Assembly: GCA_036278715.1 (NCBI GenBank)
Contig: DASUKN010000006.1
Coordinates: forward strand, 62,001-126,000
Reading direction: 5' to 3'
Length of the DNA: 64,000 nucleotides
Origin: Udaeobacter sp025935755
Lineage (GTDB): Bacteria; Verrucomicrobiota; Verrucomicrobiia; Chthoniobacterales; UBA10450
The position numbers were made by a program, and so were the translations under genes. Shown piece by piece: positions 1-7,832 of this stretch. Within the stretch, counting starts at the first letter, position 1, and each line of letters starts with the position of its first letter. The notes under the pieces were generated by a model. The model made no database searches. It saw only the letters and a program-made list of their open reading frames with translations, and had not been told where the DNA came from.

Positions 1-113
1 AATTTGCCTGCAGTTTCGCCCTGCGTGCCAGTCACACCCGGAGTTTCTTCAGAAAAAGCCGGTATCGAGAATGTCAGTATCGCAATCAGGAGCAGGAAGT
101 TTTTCACGGCCAC
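1..113 (-). CDS. Exported protein, N-terminus only (cut by window edge)
   Basis: An open frame runs off the left edge of the window. Read on the minus strand from a GTG at 113 or a second GTG at 107, it encodes a short basic start (VKNF), a hydrophobic core (LLLIAILTFSIP) and an AFS-E cleavage-like site, which together form a clear Sec signal peptide. The mature part visible (EETPGVTGTQGETAGK) is too short to assign. A purine-rich stretch (GAAAGAAAG) lies just upstream. It is divergent from the exported protein at 224, so the 114-223 gap should hold both promoters. No stop codon occurs in the visible part. Confidence 0.55.
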   Translation of the reverse strand, partial: MAVKNFLLLIAILTFSIPAFSEETPGVTGTQGETAGK

Positions 114-223
114 ACTTTCTTTCTAAGAAGGTGACCTAAGCAGAGCGGGTTCCTCTGTAAAGCTTGACAGTTGCCACGTCATTACGCTGGACTAGCCGCC
201 GGCGAGAATGGTAAAGGAAAAAC

Positions 224-589
224 ATGAAAGCATTCGTACGGGAGTCGCTGATTTGCGGACTCGCGCTGGGAATGACTTTTGCAGGCAGCTTGAATGCCCA
301 ATCGCCTTCACCAGACACAGCGCGTTACGGCCCTTATCCCGCGCATTACAAAGAGATCATCATGCAGTGGCTCAATAAGCAATTGATCGATCCAGACAGC
401 GCGCGCATCGAGTGGAGCGAAGAACCGAAACCATCCGAGATGGGCAAGGGCAGTGAAGCTGTGTCGGGTTATCTCGTTAATTTCACCGTGAACGCGCGAA
501 ATCGTTTCGGCGCTTATACAGGCAAGCAAAAGCATTCCGTGCTTATCCGTAACGGAGAAGTAATCAAGAGCATGGGGTTCGGTTATTAA
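224..589 (+). CDS. Small exported protein of unknown function
   Basis: Protein of 121 residues that I do not recognise. Residues 1-26 form a Sec signal peptide (basic MKAFVRES, hydrophobic core, cleavage near LNA-QS), so the mature protein of about 95 residues is periplasmic or secreted. The mature part has a YPAHYKEII segment followed by DPDSARIEW and a beta-rich C-terminus. An AAAGGA ribosome site sits 6 bases before the ATG, which fixes the start. The next gene begins 6 bases after its stop, so the two are probably co-transcribed. Confidence 0.7.
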   Translation: MKAFVRESLICGLALGMTFAGSLNAQSPSPDTARYGPYPAHYKEIIMQWLNKQLIDPDSARIEWSEEPKPSEMGKGSEAVSGYLVNFTVNARNRFGAYTGKQKHSVLIRNGEVIKSMGFGY

Positions 590-595
590 ACCAAC

Positions 596-1222
596 ATGAA
601 ACAATTGAAACTAAATTCTAAACGCAATTCCTCCGGGCAGGTTGTAGTTCTACTCATCATTGTGCTGGCGTTGCTTGGCGGCGCATGGTGGTGGCTTAAT
701 TCCAACAAACAGAATTCAGCGAAGGAAGGAACACATTTCGCCAGGGAAGCCATTCAGAAAATTGCTGTCGAGCACGACATTAATTTCTTCAATTCGCGGC
801 TCAGTCCTCAGGCGCGAATGAATTTTCCCGCTTCGGCGCAGCAGGAGTTTATGAATGAGATTGTGAAGCTCGGAGCCCCTGTTCGCCCTGTGGAGGTTCA
901 GGGAAAGATTGAATTCACTTCGCAATTTTTTGAGCCGCGTGGGTCCTTCCATTCCCGGATCTATTACCCGGCGAGATACGCCGATATCGATTTGACCGTC
1001 TCGCATCCGGTGGGTCGTTGGCAGATTGACGAGATCTCGTTCATCCCGCAGAGGGAGCAAGCTGTGGCTCCGGCTCCAGCTGGAGCTGCGCCGCCGGCTG
1101 CGCCTGCCCCTGCGGCTCCAGGTACATCACCCGGTGCGCCTCCACCGCAAGCTCCACCCGCATCCACAGGTGGAGCGGAAGCTCCGCCTGCAACCTCTCC
1201 TGCTTCTTCGCCGGGAAGCTGA
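596..1222 (+). CDS. Single-pass membrane protein with Pro/Ala-rich tail
   Basis: Protein of 208 residues, family not recognised. A basic N-terminus (KQLKLNSKR) precedes one membrane segment at about 15-34, then an alpha/beta domain to about residue 150 that should lie in the periplasm. The last 55 residues are almost entirely Ala, Pro, Gly and Ser, a low-complexity tail that could span the cell wall or be disordered. The domain size (about 110 residues after the helix) and the IDLTVSHPVGRWQIDEISF segment suggest an NTF2-like fold, but this is only an impression. It follows the exported protein at 224 by 6 bases and converges on the NUDIX gene. Confidence 0.65.
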   Translation: MKQLKLNSKRNSSGQVVVLLIIVLALLGGAWWWLNSNKQNSAKEGTHFAREAIQKIAVEHDINFFNSRLSPQARMNFPASAQQEFMNEIVKLGAPVRPVEVQGKIEFTSQFFEPRGSFHSRIYYPARYADIDLTVSHPVGRWQIDEISFIPQREQAVAPAPAGAAPPAAPAPAAPGTSPGAPPPQAPPASTGGAEAPPATSPASSPGS

Positions 1223-1256
1223 AGCGAATCGAGCTACGCGTTGCACTGCGACGCGT

Positions 1257-1874
1257 TTAGAGCAGCAGGCGATCGAGCGAATCGAGACAAATCTGCGACC
1301 ACGTCTCCATACTTTCGCGGCGCGCGACCAAATCGTCCCTGGCAAGGAATGTCAGGCCGGTGATCATCGCTTCGCGCTTTTCGACTTTCGGCTCGGCCAG
1401 TTTAAATACATGAACGATCCCAAGATGCACGCTGCCGACCTCAGTCGTGTCGTCGTTTAGAAGCGCAACAATCCGATCTTCGTACGGCGCATCGATCTTG
1501 ATCTCTTCATTCACTTCACGTTCCACGCCGGCGCAATAGGCATCCTCCTCCATCGCAAAGAGAGATTCATCGGTTTCATTCATGTGACCGCCGATCCCAA
1601 TTGACCCTTTCGCCACCAGGCGCTGTTCCCCGGCTTTTTTTCCGCGGACGTAATACGCAACTTTGTTTTGAAACGCGATCAGCGCGTAGGGAATAATCTG
1701 CTTGTACGCGGGATTGATCTCAGCTTCAGATCGCGGCAAGAAAAAGTTATTTCCGCGGGAGAGAAACGCATCGAGATACTTTTTCGGCTCGAAGTTGAGG
1801 CCATGAAAAACCCCAAGTTCATTGAACAAGCTGCGCCGGACGACCAGCACGTTTTCTTCAGTCGTTTTCATCAT
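1257..1874 (-). CDS. NUDIX-like hydrolase
   Basis: Protein of 205 residues with a recognisable but stretched NUDIX box. GIGGHMNETD at about 93-102 provides the Gly-rich entry, and VEREVNEEI at about 117-125 matches the REx2EE metal-binding helix. About nine extra residues lie between the two halves compared with the canonical G-x5-E-x7-REUxEE spacing. NUDIX enzymes hydrolyse nucleoside diphosphates linked to another group, and the substrate here cannot be told. A second Met directly follows the first. It lies downstream of the PagL-like gene on the same strand with a 56-base gap, so the two may be co-transcribed. Confidence 0.7.
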   Translation of the reverse strand: MMKTTEENVLVVRRSLFNELGVFHGLNFEPKKYLDAFLSRGNNFFLPRSEAEINPAYKQIIPYALIAFQNKVAYYVRGKKAGEQRLVAKGSIGIGGHMNETDESLFAMEEDAYCAGVEREVNEEIKIDAPYEDRIVALLNDDTTEVGSVHLGIVHVFKLAEPKVEKREAMITGLTFLARDDLVARRESMETWSQICLDSLDRLLL

Positions 1875-1930
1875 CTAGTGCCGGCGTCTCGCTGCTCTCC
1901 TGAGGCGGCCGGAGGCTTGCGGTAGTTTCA

Positions 1931-2539
1931 CTAAAACGAATAGCTTACGCCCACCTGCGGTCCGAAAAGGTTCAGACTGGGATTGGGATCTGTTTGACCG
2001 CCATTAGAGAAATGCTGGTAGAGCGCTCCAATGTCCACTTTCCAATTATCATTGACAATGTAAGAAACACCCGCCGCCGAAAGAATGTTGAACGTAAAAT
2101 CCTGCCCCTGGCCGCCGGGGACCTCAGGATGGCTATCGATTCCGCCCGCGCCTACCCCGCCCGAGATATAAGGAACGAATCGTGAATTTGGCTGAACGAA
2201 GTTGTAGCGAAAGCCCATGTTGAATCCGAAGTAGTGATTTTCGATTCCCTTGAAAATCGGTTCCGCGAGCGCGGTGATGTAGAACTGATGATAACCGCGT
2301 AACCAGTTGTCACTTCGAATAACTCCCCAGCGGATGCGTTCTGTCAGAAACAGCGCACCGATTTGATAATCCGCAGGCGGATTTATCGCGCCAAACAAGT
2401 AGCCGGTCTCGAGTGCGAATTCGATCCGGTGCGGATTGAATTCTTCGGTGGCAATGCTCACAGGCTTTTCAACACCAGCAAACATTTGCGAGTAAATTGA
2501 AAGTGCGGTGCAAGCGATGCAGGTGCGGGCAGATTTCAT
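1931..2539 (-). CDS. PagL-like lipid A deacylase / acyloxyacyl hydrolase
   Basis: Protein of 202 residues with an N-terminal signal peptide (about 1-21) and alternating beta-strand pattern ending in an aromatic C-terminal Phe (GVSYSF), typical of a small outer-membrane beta-barrel. The segment YQHFSNGG near residue 173 matches the His-x-Ser active-site motif of PagL-type lipid A 3-O-deacylases, and the strand pattern fits an 8-stranded barrel. It would remove an acyl chain from lipid A in the outer membrane. The family also contains inactive relatives, so activity is inferred. The downstream NUDIX gene is on the same strand. Confidence 0.7.
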   Translation of the reverse strand: MKSARTCIACTALSIYSQMFAGVEKPVSIATEEFNPHRIEFALETGYLFGAINPPADYQIGALFLTERIRWGVIRSDNWLRGYHQFYITALAEPIFKGIENHYFGFNMGFRYNFVQPNSRFVPYISGGVGAGGIDSHPEVPGGQGQDFTFNILSAAGVSYIVNDNWKVDIGALYQHFSNGGQTDPNPSLNLFGPQVGVSYSF

Positions 2540-2639
2540 CTAGCGCGGCTACGATACTGGCCGGCAATCGTCTTGCAATTCTCCCGTAGGGCCGCTGCGT
2601 GAGAAACGAAACGGTGAAAAACAATACACCAATAGTCGT

Positions 2640-3438
2640 TCACAGAGCAGCGCTACAGAATTCGGCAAGATCAGGAGGGAGCTCGCTAATCCAGGCGCCT
2701 CTGTCCTCCATGGCTAATCTCGCAGAATGCAGAGCATGTCGCGGTAGCAGGAGTTTCTGTTCGAGCTCATGCGTCCATCCCGTTTCGATGAACCGCAGAT
2801 AACACTGCTCGTCGGGGCCGTAGATTTTGTCGCCGACGACCGGGTGGCCGACTGATGCCAGATGCAGGCGAATCTGATGCGTGCGGCCGGTGTGCGGAAT
2901 TGCGCGAATCAGGCTGAATCGATCGCCTGACGATGTCGATTTTCTGAATCGCCGTTCAACAAAAAATTCCGTTTGTGCTGGTGCACCCGAAACATGGATC
3001 ATTCGTTTGAGCCAAATCAGCGATGGTTGGTATTTGCTCTGGCGAGCTAATGGAGCGTCCACGAGCTTTTGTTCCCAATCGGGCCAGCCCCAAACGATGG
3101 CCAGATATTCTTTCCGCAAAAGGTGTCGCTGCATCAACAGCCCAAAGTCTCGTGCCGCCGCCGCGGTTTTCGCAACGAGCACCAGCCCGCTTGTCTCGCG
3201 GTCGAGTCTGTTCACGATGGAGACTTGTCCGCCGCTGGCGATCTCAAATGCGAACAATTCGCGCAATTGCTTCCACAAGGTGGGGGCGCCGTCCGGCTTG
3301 GTCGGATGAATCAGAAGAAATGGGGGCTTATTGACGACGACATAATCATCGGTCTCATCTACAATTTCGAAGTCGAGGACTGGAGTAATAAAGTAATGGA
3401 ATGGTGGACCGACAGTGGTTCAAACGCCAGTACGCCAT
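2640..3438 (-). CDS. RluA-family pseudouridine synthase, apparent frameshift near the start
   Basis: The frame encodes YVVVNKPPFLLIHP, then the catalytic loop NRLDRETSG (Asp nucleophile), then IPHTGRTHQIRLHLASVGHPVVGDKIYG, all standard for RluA/RluD-type 23S rRNA or tRNA pseudouridine synthases; there is no S4 domain. The frame has no ATG or GTG at the right place: an in-frame TGA lies at 3419-3421, just before the TTVGPPFHYFI segment. A better start, ATG at 3438 (MAYWRL), is in another frame and joins perfectly if one base is added in the TTTGAA run near 3419-3424. Reading as a broken or sequencing-damaged gene is therefore likely. A TTG at 3278 would start too far inside the domain. Confidence 0.75.
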
Positions 3439-3528
3439 CGCTGTAATACTCCATCGCTTCAGCCCGTGCTTGACCTGACTAACAAAACTGCTTTACCTAA
3501 AACGCTTCAGTGTTAACCAGAAGCCGCC

Positions 3529-3993
3529 TTGGACCCTAAAGATATCAAAGAGATCAAATCGATAATCGATTTGATGAAGAAGCACGATCTCTCTGTGTTC
3601 GAGATCGAAAAGGAAGGATATCGTCTCAAATTGCAGAGAGGCGCGTCCGTTCCGCAAACGGCGATCGTTGCACCGGCAGTGGCAGCCGGCGCTGCGAAGG
3701 CCGGAGCCGGGGGAGCTGAACCGCCGCCTCCCGCTGCGAAACCGATCGAGAGCGTGCCAATGAAAGAGATCGTTTCGCCAATGGTGGGCACGTTTTACCG
3801 CGCTGCCTCGCCGGATGCGCCAGCTTTCGCAGAGGTAGGGAAGCCGGTGACTGAAGACACTGTTGTTTGCATCATCGAAGCAATGAAAGTGATGAACGAG
3901 ATCAAGGCTGAGACCAGCGGCGTGATCGCCGAAGTGCTCGCTGACAATGGTAAGCCGGTTCAATTTGGACAGCCGCTGTTCAAGGTCCGTTAA
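3529..3993 (+). CDS. accB: Biotin carboxyl carrier protein of acetyl-CoA carboxylase
   Basis: Protein of 154 residues, normal BCCP length. The N-terminal 40 residues form the usual helical region (DIKEIKSIIDLMKKHDLSVFE), followed by an Ala/Pro-rich flexible linker (about 43-78) and a C-terminal biotinyl domain with EAMKVMNEI, whose Lys carries biotin. It shuttles carboxyl groups between AccC and the carboxyltransferase for malonyl-CoA synthesis. The start is TTG at 3529; a stop lies in frame shortly upstream and no ATG or GTG is available. accC follows after 47 bases, the common accBC operon. Confidence 0.93.
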   Translation: MDPKDIKEIKSIIDLMKKHDLSVFEIEKEGYRLKLQRGASVPQTAIVAPAVAAGAAKAGAGGAEPPPPAAKPIESVPMKEIVSPMVGTFYRAASPDAPAFAEVGKPVTEDTVVCIIEAMKVMNEIKAETSGVIAEVLADNGKPVQFGQPLFKVR

Positions 3994-4040
3994 GACATGG
4001 TAGAGCGCGACCATCGGGCGCGCCGAATCGCGCGTCTCAC

Positions 4041-5426
4041 ATGTTCCAGAAAGTTCTAATCGCCAATCGCGGAGAGATCGCGCTGCGAGTCATTCGCGCC
4101 TGTAACGAACTTGGCATTCGCACTCTTGCCGTCTATTCGGAAGCAGACATCGATTCTTTGCACGTCCAGCTCGCCGATGAAGCAATCTGTATCGGTGCGG
4201 CCTCCAGCCTTGACAGCTACCTCCGAATCGATCGGATCATGAGCGCGGCCGAGATCGGCGACGTGGACGCGATTCACCCCGGCTACGGATTCCTCGCTGA
4301 GAATCCGCATTTCGCGGAAGTGTGCGAAAGCTGCAACATCAAATTCATTGGGCCCTCCTCCAGTGCGATGCAATCGATGGGCGACAAGAACGCTGCTCGT
4401 GCGGCTGCACGCAAAGCCGGCGTGCCGGTGACGCCAGGGAGTGACGGCATCGTCGAGACGGAAGATGAAGCGATGAAAATCGCGAGGAAGCTTGGCTACC
4501 CGGTGATGATCAAGGCAGCCGCTGGCGGCGGAGGCCGCGGAATGCGCGCTGCGCATAACGAGCCAAGCCTTAAATCCGCTTTCCATAGCGCGCGTCATGA
4601 GGCGCAGAAAGCGTTTGGAAGCGATGAGGTTTACCTCGAGAAGCTCCTCGTCAACCCGCGCCACATAGAATTTCAAATCATGGCCGATAGCCGCGGCCAC
4701 ATCGTCCATCTGGGCGAACGCGATTGCTCTATTCAACGGCGTAACCAAAAGGTGATTGAAGAATGCCCCTCGGCCGTGATGACACCTGGTCTTCGCAAGA
4801 AAATGGGAAATGCTGCCGTGAAACTGGCGAAGTCAGTCGGCTACGAGAACGCTGGGACGATCGAATTCCTAGTCGACCAGGACAAGCGCTTTTACTTCAT
4901 GGAAATGAACACACGCATCCAGGTGGAGCACACTGTTACGGAGGAAGTTTATGGATGCGACCTCGTCAAGGAGCAGATCCGCATTGCCGCGGGGCACCCG
5001 CTGTCGCCGCATATCGCACGAGCAGTACCGCGACTGCACGCGATCCAATGCCGTATCAATGCGGAGGATCCTGCCAACAACTTTCAGCCCACGCCCGGCC
5101 GGATCGATTTTTATTATGCTCCAGGCGGCCGCGGCGTTCGCATCGACTCACACGCTTATACCGGCTATACCGTGCCACCCTATTACGATTCGTTGATTGC
5201 AAAAATAATCACGATTGGTTCCACAAGGATCAATGCGATCGATCGAATGCGACGCGCTCTGGACGAGTACTATATCACCGGGATCAAAACCACGGTCCCG
5301 TTTCACGCCGCAATGATGCGGGATGGTGATTTCCGTGACGGACATTACGACACTGGTTTGATCGATCGCCTGATTTCAGCGGGCAAGCTCAACTTGAGCA
5401 CTCGACCGCTTCGATTGCATGAGTAA
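4041..5426 (+). CDS. accC: Acetyl-CoA carboxylase, biotin carboxylase subunit
   Basis: Protein of 461 residues. The N-terminal FQKVLIANRGEIALRVIRA start, the ATP-grasp glycine loop AAGGGGRGM near residue 165, and the catalytic MEMNTRIQVEHTVTE segment near residue 290 are all intact, followed by the C-terminal domain (RINAEDP...PTPGRI). It carboxylates biotin on AccB using ATP and bicarbonate, the first half-reaction of fatty acid synthesis. It is slightly longer than the usual 445-450 residues, with a short C-terminal extension. Co-transcription with accB just upstream is likely; thiE follows after 76 bases. Confidence 0.96.
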   Translation: MFQKVLIANRGEIALRVIRACNELGIRTLAVYSEADIDSLHVQLADEAICIGAASSLDSYLRIDRIMSAAEIGDVDAIHPGYGFLAENPHFAEVCESCNIKFIGPSSSAMQSMGDKNAARAAARKAGVPVTPGSDGIVETEDEAMKIARKLGYPVMIKAAAGGGGRGMRAAHNEPSLKSAFHSARHEAQKAFGSDEVYLEKLLVNPRHIEFQIMADSRGHIVHLGERDCSIQRRNQKVIEECPSAVMTPGLRKKMGNAAVKLAKSVGYENAGTIEFLVDQDKRFYFMEMNTRIQVEHTVTEEVYGCDLVKEQIRIAAGHPLSPHIARAVPRLHAIQCRINAEDPANNFQPTPGRIDFYYAPGGRGVRIDSHAYTGYTVPPYYDSLIAKIITIGSTRINAIDRMRRALDEYYITGIKTTVPFHAAMMRDGDFRDGHYDTGLIDRLISAGKLNLSTRPLRLHE

Positions 5427-5502
5427 ACAAATGAAGGAGCCGTGGCTTCCAAACCATCGAAGGGAAGTGTTCGACGCCTGGGAAGCCGTCATCCCTTGAG
5501 CA

Positions 5503-6126
5503 ATGCCATCGCTACACGACTGCCGCCTTTATGGCATACTCGACCTTGGCTATGTGAAAGCCGGCGATGCTGCTCAGATCACCAGGGAAATGATTGAAGG
5601 CGGCGTCGATCTGATTCAGCTACGGGGAAAAAACACATCAATCACCGAACTCATTCAGCTTTCAGCTGAATTACACGAACTGACGGCAACCTGTTCCACG
5701 CCACTGATCGTGAACGATCACGCTGAGATTGCCAAGCGCGTACCAGTTGACGGTGTCCATGTCGGTCAGGACGACGACAATGTTTCACTGGCACGGCAGA
5801 AAGCAGCGCGCCCAATCTTGATCGGAAAATCAACGCACAGCCTGGAGCAGGCGCGCGCCGCTGAGGGCGAAGGCGCGGACTACATCGGCTTTGGCCCGAT
5901 CTTTGCCACTCCCACAAAACCCGATTACAGGCCGATTGGCCTTGAACATATCAGGCGTGTTCACGCAGAGCTGAACCTTCCGATTTTCTGCATTGGGGGA
6001 ATCAATATCGACAATTTGCAAAGCGTGATTGACGCCGGCGCGAAACGGGTGGTCATGGTTTCCGCGTTGCTCAAGGCGCACAGCATTGTTGATTATGCCC
6101 GCTGCGCCACAGATATGCTCGGGTGA
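5503..6126 (+). CDS. thiE: Thiamine-phosphate synthase
   Basis: Protein of 207 residues with the TIM-barrel motifs of ThiE: IQLRGKNTS (pyrophosphate binding), PLIVNDHAEIA, GVHVGQDD, YIGFGPIFATPTKPDY and the final phosphate loop IGGI. It joins HMP-pyrophosphate and thiazole phosphate to give thiamine phosphate. No other thi gene and no TPP riboswitch is visible nearby, so it seems to be a lone gene after accC and before the PfkB kinase. The ATG is preceded by TTGAGCA, a weak ribosome site. Confidence 0.92.
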   Translation: MPSLHDCRLYGILDLGYVKAGDAAQITREMIEGGVDLIQLRGKNTSITELIQLSAELHELTATCSTPLIVNDHAEIAKRVPVDGVHVGQDDDNVSLARQKAARPILIGKSTHSLEQARAAEGEGADYIGFGPIFATPTKPDYRPIGLEHIRRVHAELNLPIFCIGGINIDNLQSVIDAGAKRVVMVSALLKAHSIVDYARCATDMLG

Positions 6127-6214
6127 ATGAAGTCGTAATTCGTTACATGGTTATATCGTTACATCGGATGCGCGCTTCAACGCTTCAACGTTCCATCGAT
6201 TTGAGGTCCTTCTG

Positions 6215-7135
6215 ATGTCTGTCCTCGTTGTTGGCTCCATTGCAATCGACACGGTTAAGACGCCGGTTGAAGAACACTCGGAATTGTTAGGCGGTTCGGC
6301 TTCCTATGCCGCACTAGCGGCAAGCTTTTTTTCGCCGGTTCGGCTCGTCGGCATCGTCGGCGATGATTTTCCGAACTCGGAATTCGATTTTTGGAAATCG
6401 CGAAAAATCGATACGCAAGGCGTCCAGCGAGTGACTGGAAAAACTTTCCGTTGGTCGGGTGAATACTCGTGGGACCTGAACACGCGGCAGACACGCTCGA
6501 TCGATCTCAATGTGTTCGAAGAGTTCAAACCAGAATTGCCGGAGACGTATCGGGAAACCGATTTCGTTTTGCTGGCTAATATCGCGCCATCGTTGCAAAC
6601 GCATGTGCTCGATCGAATGGAGCGCCCGCGTTTTGTTATTGCTGACACCATGGATCTTTGGATCCAGACAACAAGGCCGGATCTCGATGCCCTGCTTCGG
6701 CGCGTTGACCTGTTAATCCTGAACGACAGTGAAGCGCGCGAAATGACCCGGCAAACAAGTCTCATCAAAGCTGGAAGGTGTATTCAGAAGATGGGGCCGG
6801 CTCACGTTGCCATCAAAAAAGGAGAACACGGAGCATTGCTTTTCGGAGAAGGCGATCGCTTCTTCAGTTGCGGCGCCTATCCTCTGGAAGATATCCACGA
6901 CCCGACAGGGGCAGGCGATACGTTCGCCGGCGGCATGGCCGGGTATCTGGCCGGCACGGTAAAAAAAGTGCAATTCAACGATCTGCGCAGGGCAATGATC
7001 TACGGCAGTGTGCTGGCCAGTTTCTGTGTTGAAGCATTCAGTCTGGAACGTTTGCGCACTCTCTCCATCGAAGAAATCACAACGCGTTACGAGACGTTTA
7101 AACTGATGAGCCAATTCGAATTACCGCCAGAATGA
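6215..7135 (+). CDS. PfkB-family carbohydrate/nucleoside kinase
   Basis: Protein of 306 residues. The N-terminal LVVGSIAIDTV strand, the GGSASYAALAASFF substrate-side helix and the C-terminal PfkB signature DPTGAGDTFAGGMAGYL (catalytic Asp in GAGD) identify a ribokinase-type sugar or nucleoside kinase. Substrate is not evident. The stop overlaps the start of the PAP2 gene by four bases (ATGA). The last residues, FKLMSQFELPP, recur as a short coding-like remnant after the PAP2 gene (7794-7832), suggesting that the end of this gene was once followed directly by what is now further downstream. Confidence 0.88.
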   Translation: MSVLVVGSIAIDTVKTPVEEHSELLGGSASYAALAASFFSPVRLVGIVGDDFPNSEFDFWKSRKIDTQGVQRVTGKTFRWSGEYSWDLNTRQTRSIDLNVFEEFKPELPETYRETDFVLLANIAPSLQTHVLDRMERPRFVIADTMDLWIQTTRPDLDALLRRVDLLILNDSEAREMTRQTSLIKAGRCIQKMGPAHVAIKKGEHGALLFGEGDRFFSCGAYPLEDIHDPTGAGDTFAGGMAGYLAGTVKKVQFNDLRRAMIYGSVLASFCVEAFSLERLRTLSIEEITTRYETFKLMSQFELPPE

Positions 7136-7779
7136 CTTCGAACCAGGGGTATCGCACGCTGTTGCACCGCAGTGTTATTGCAACGGGTTCGTGCATCCTT
7201 GCGGTGGTCATCTGTTACTTCTGGGTCGATCGGGCGGTCGCGTTTTTTGTTTGCGATCATCACATCAACGGCATTAAAATTTTTCGCTGGCTTACCTATC
7301 CACCTCCGGAAGTACAGAACTGGTCGGCGCTGACGTTAACCGTTTTGATAGTCAGGCGGGCGTGGGGTCCATTCTTGCGATGGCAGAAGGTCCTGTTCGT
7401 GGCCTGTATCAGTTTGATCGTTGCCGATACTTTCCGTATTTCGTTAGGCGACGTTTTTGGCCGCTATTGGCCTGAGACCTGGACGCATGACAATCCATCT
7501 TTGATCGGCACGGGCACATACGGGTTTCATCCGTTTCAACGAGGTGATGACGTCGGCAGCTTTCCCTCGGGACATGCCTGCAGGATCCTGGGGTTCGCCG
7601 GAGTGTGGATGATCGCGATGCCTGGCACGCGAGTCGTGGTAACGGTGCTTTCCGTTCCCATGCTGGTGAGCCTTGTGGCAATGAATTACCACTTCGTCAG
7701 TGACGTGATCGCCGGCAGCGTGTTAGGGGCGCTGATCGCTGCATACGCAGTGCAATTGGCGCGGCTCAAAATGGCTTGA
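7132..7779 (+). CDS. PAP2-family membrane phosphatase
   Basis: Protein of 215 residues with about five membrane segments. The phosphatase motifs are GSFPSGHACR (central, with catalytic His) and MNYHFVSDVIAG (His-x3-Asp); the first motif is loosely present as FGRYWPETW. Members dephosphorylate lipid phosphates such as undecaprenyl-PP, phosphatidate or lipid A. The ATG overlaps the PfkB stop (ATGA). Flanking similarity between 7091-7135 and 7790-7832 suggests insertion at the end of the kinase gene. Confidence 0.85.
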   Translation: MTSNQGYRTLLHRSVIATGSCILAVVICYFWVDRAVAFFVCDHHINGIKIFRWLTYPPPEVQNWSALTLTVLIVRRAWGPFLRWQKVLFVACISLIVADTFRISLGDVFGRYWPETWTHDNPSLIGTGTYGFHPFQRGDDVGSFPSGHACRILGFAGVWMIAMPGTRVVVTVLSVPMLVSLVAMNYHFVSDVIAGSVLGALIAAYAVQLARLKMA

Positions 7780-7793
7780 GCGAAGATCGTTCT

Positions 7794-7832
7794 ATGTTCA
7801 AGATCATGAGCCAATTCGAGGTACCTGCTTGA
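7794..7832 (+). repeat. Remnant duplicate of the pfkB 3' end
   Basis: This stretch reads MFKIMSQFEVPA and then stops, nearly matching the last residues of the PfkB kinase (TFKLMSQFELPPE). The shared core ATGAGCCAATTCGA is identical at 7106-7119 and 7806-7819. The two copies flank the PAP2 gene as imperfect direct repeats. It may be a relic of insertion or duplication; whether the 12-codon frame is translated is unknown. The TTG start of the next gene overlaps its TGA. Confidence 0.55.

Noticed and set aside
5427..5502. Possible TPP riboswitch upstream of thiE
   Set aside because: The gap is only 76 bases and lacks the CUGAGA and ACCUGA-type thi-box sequences.
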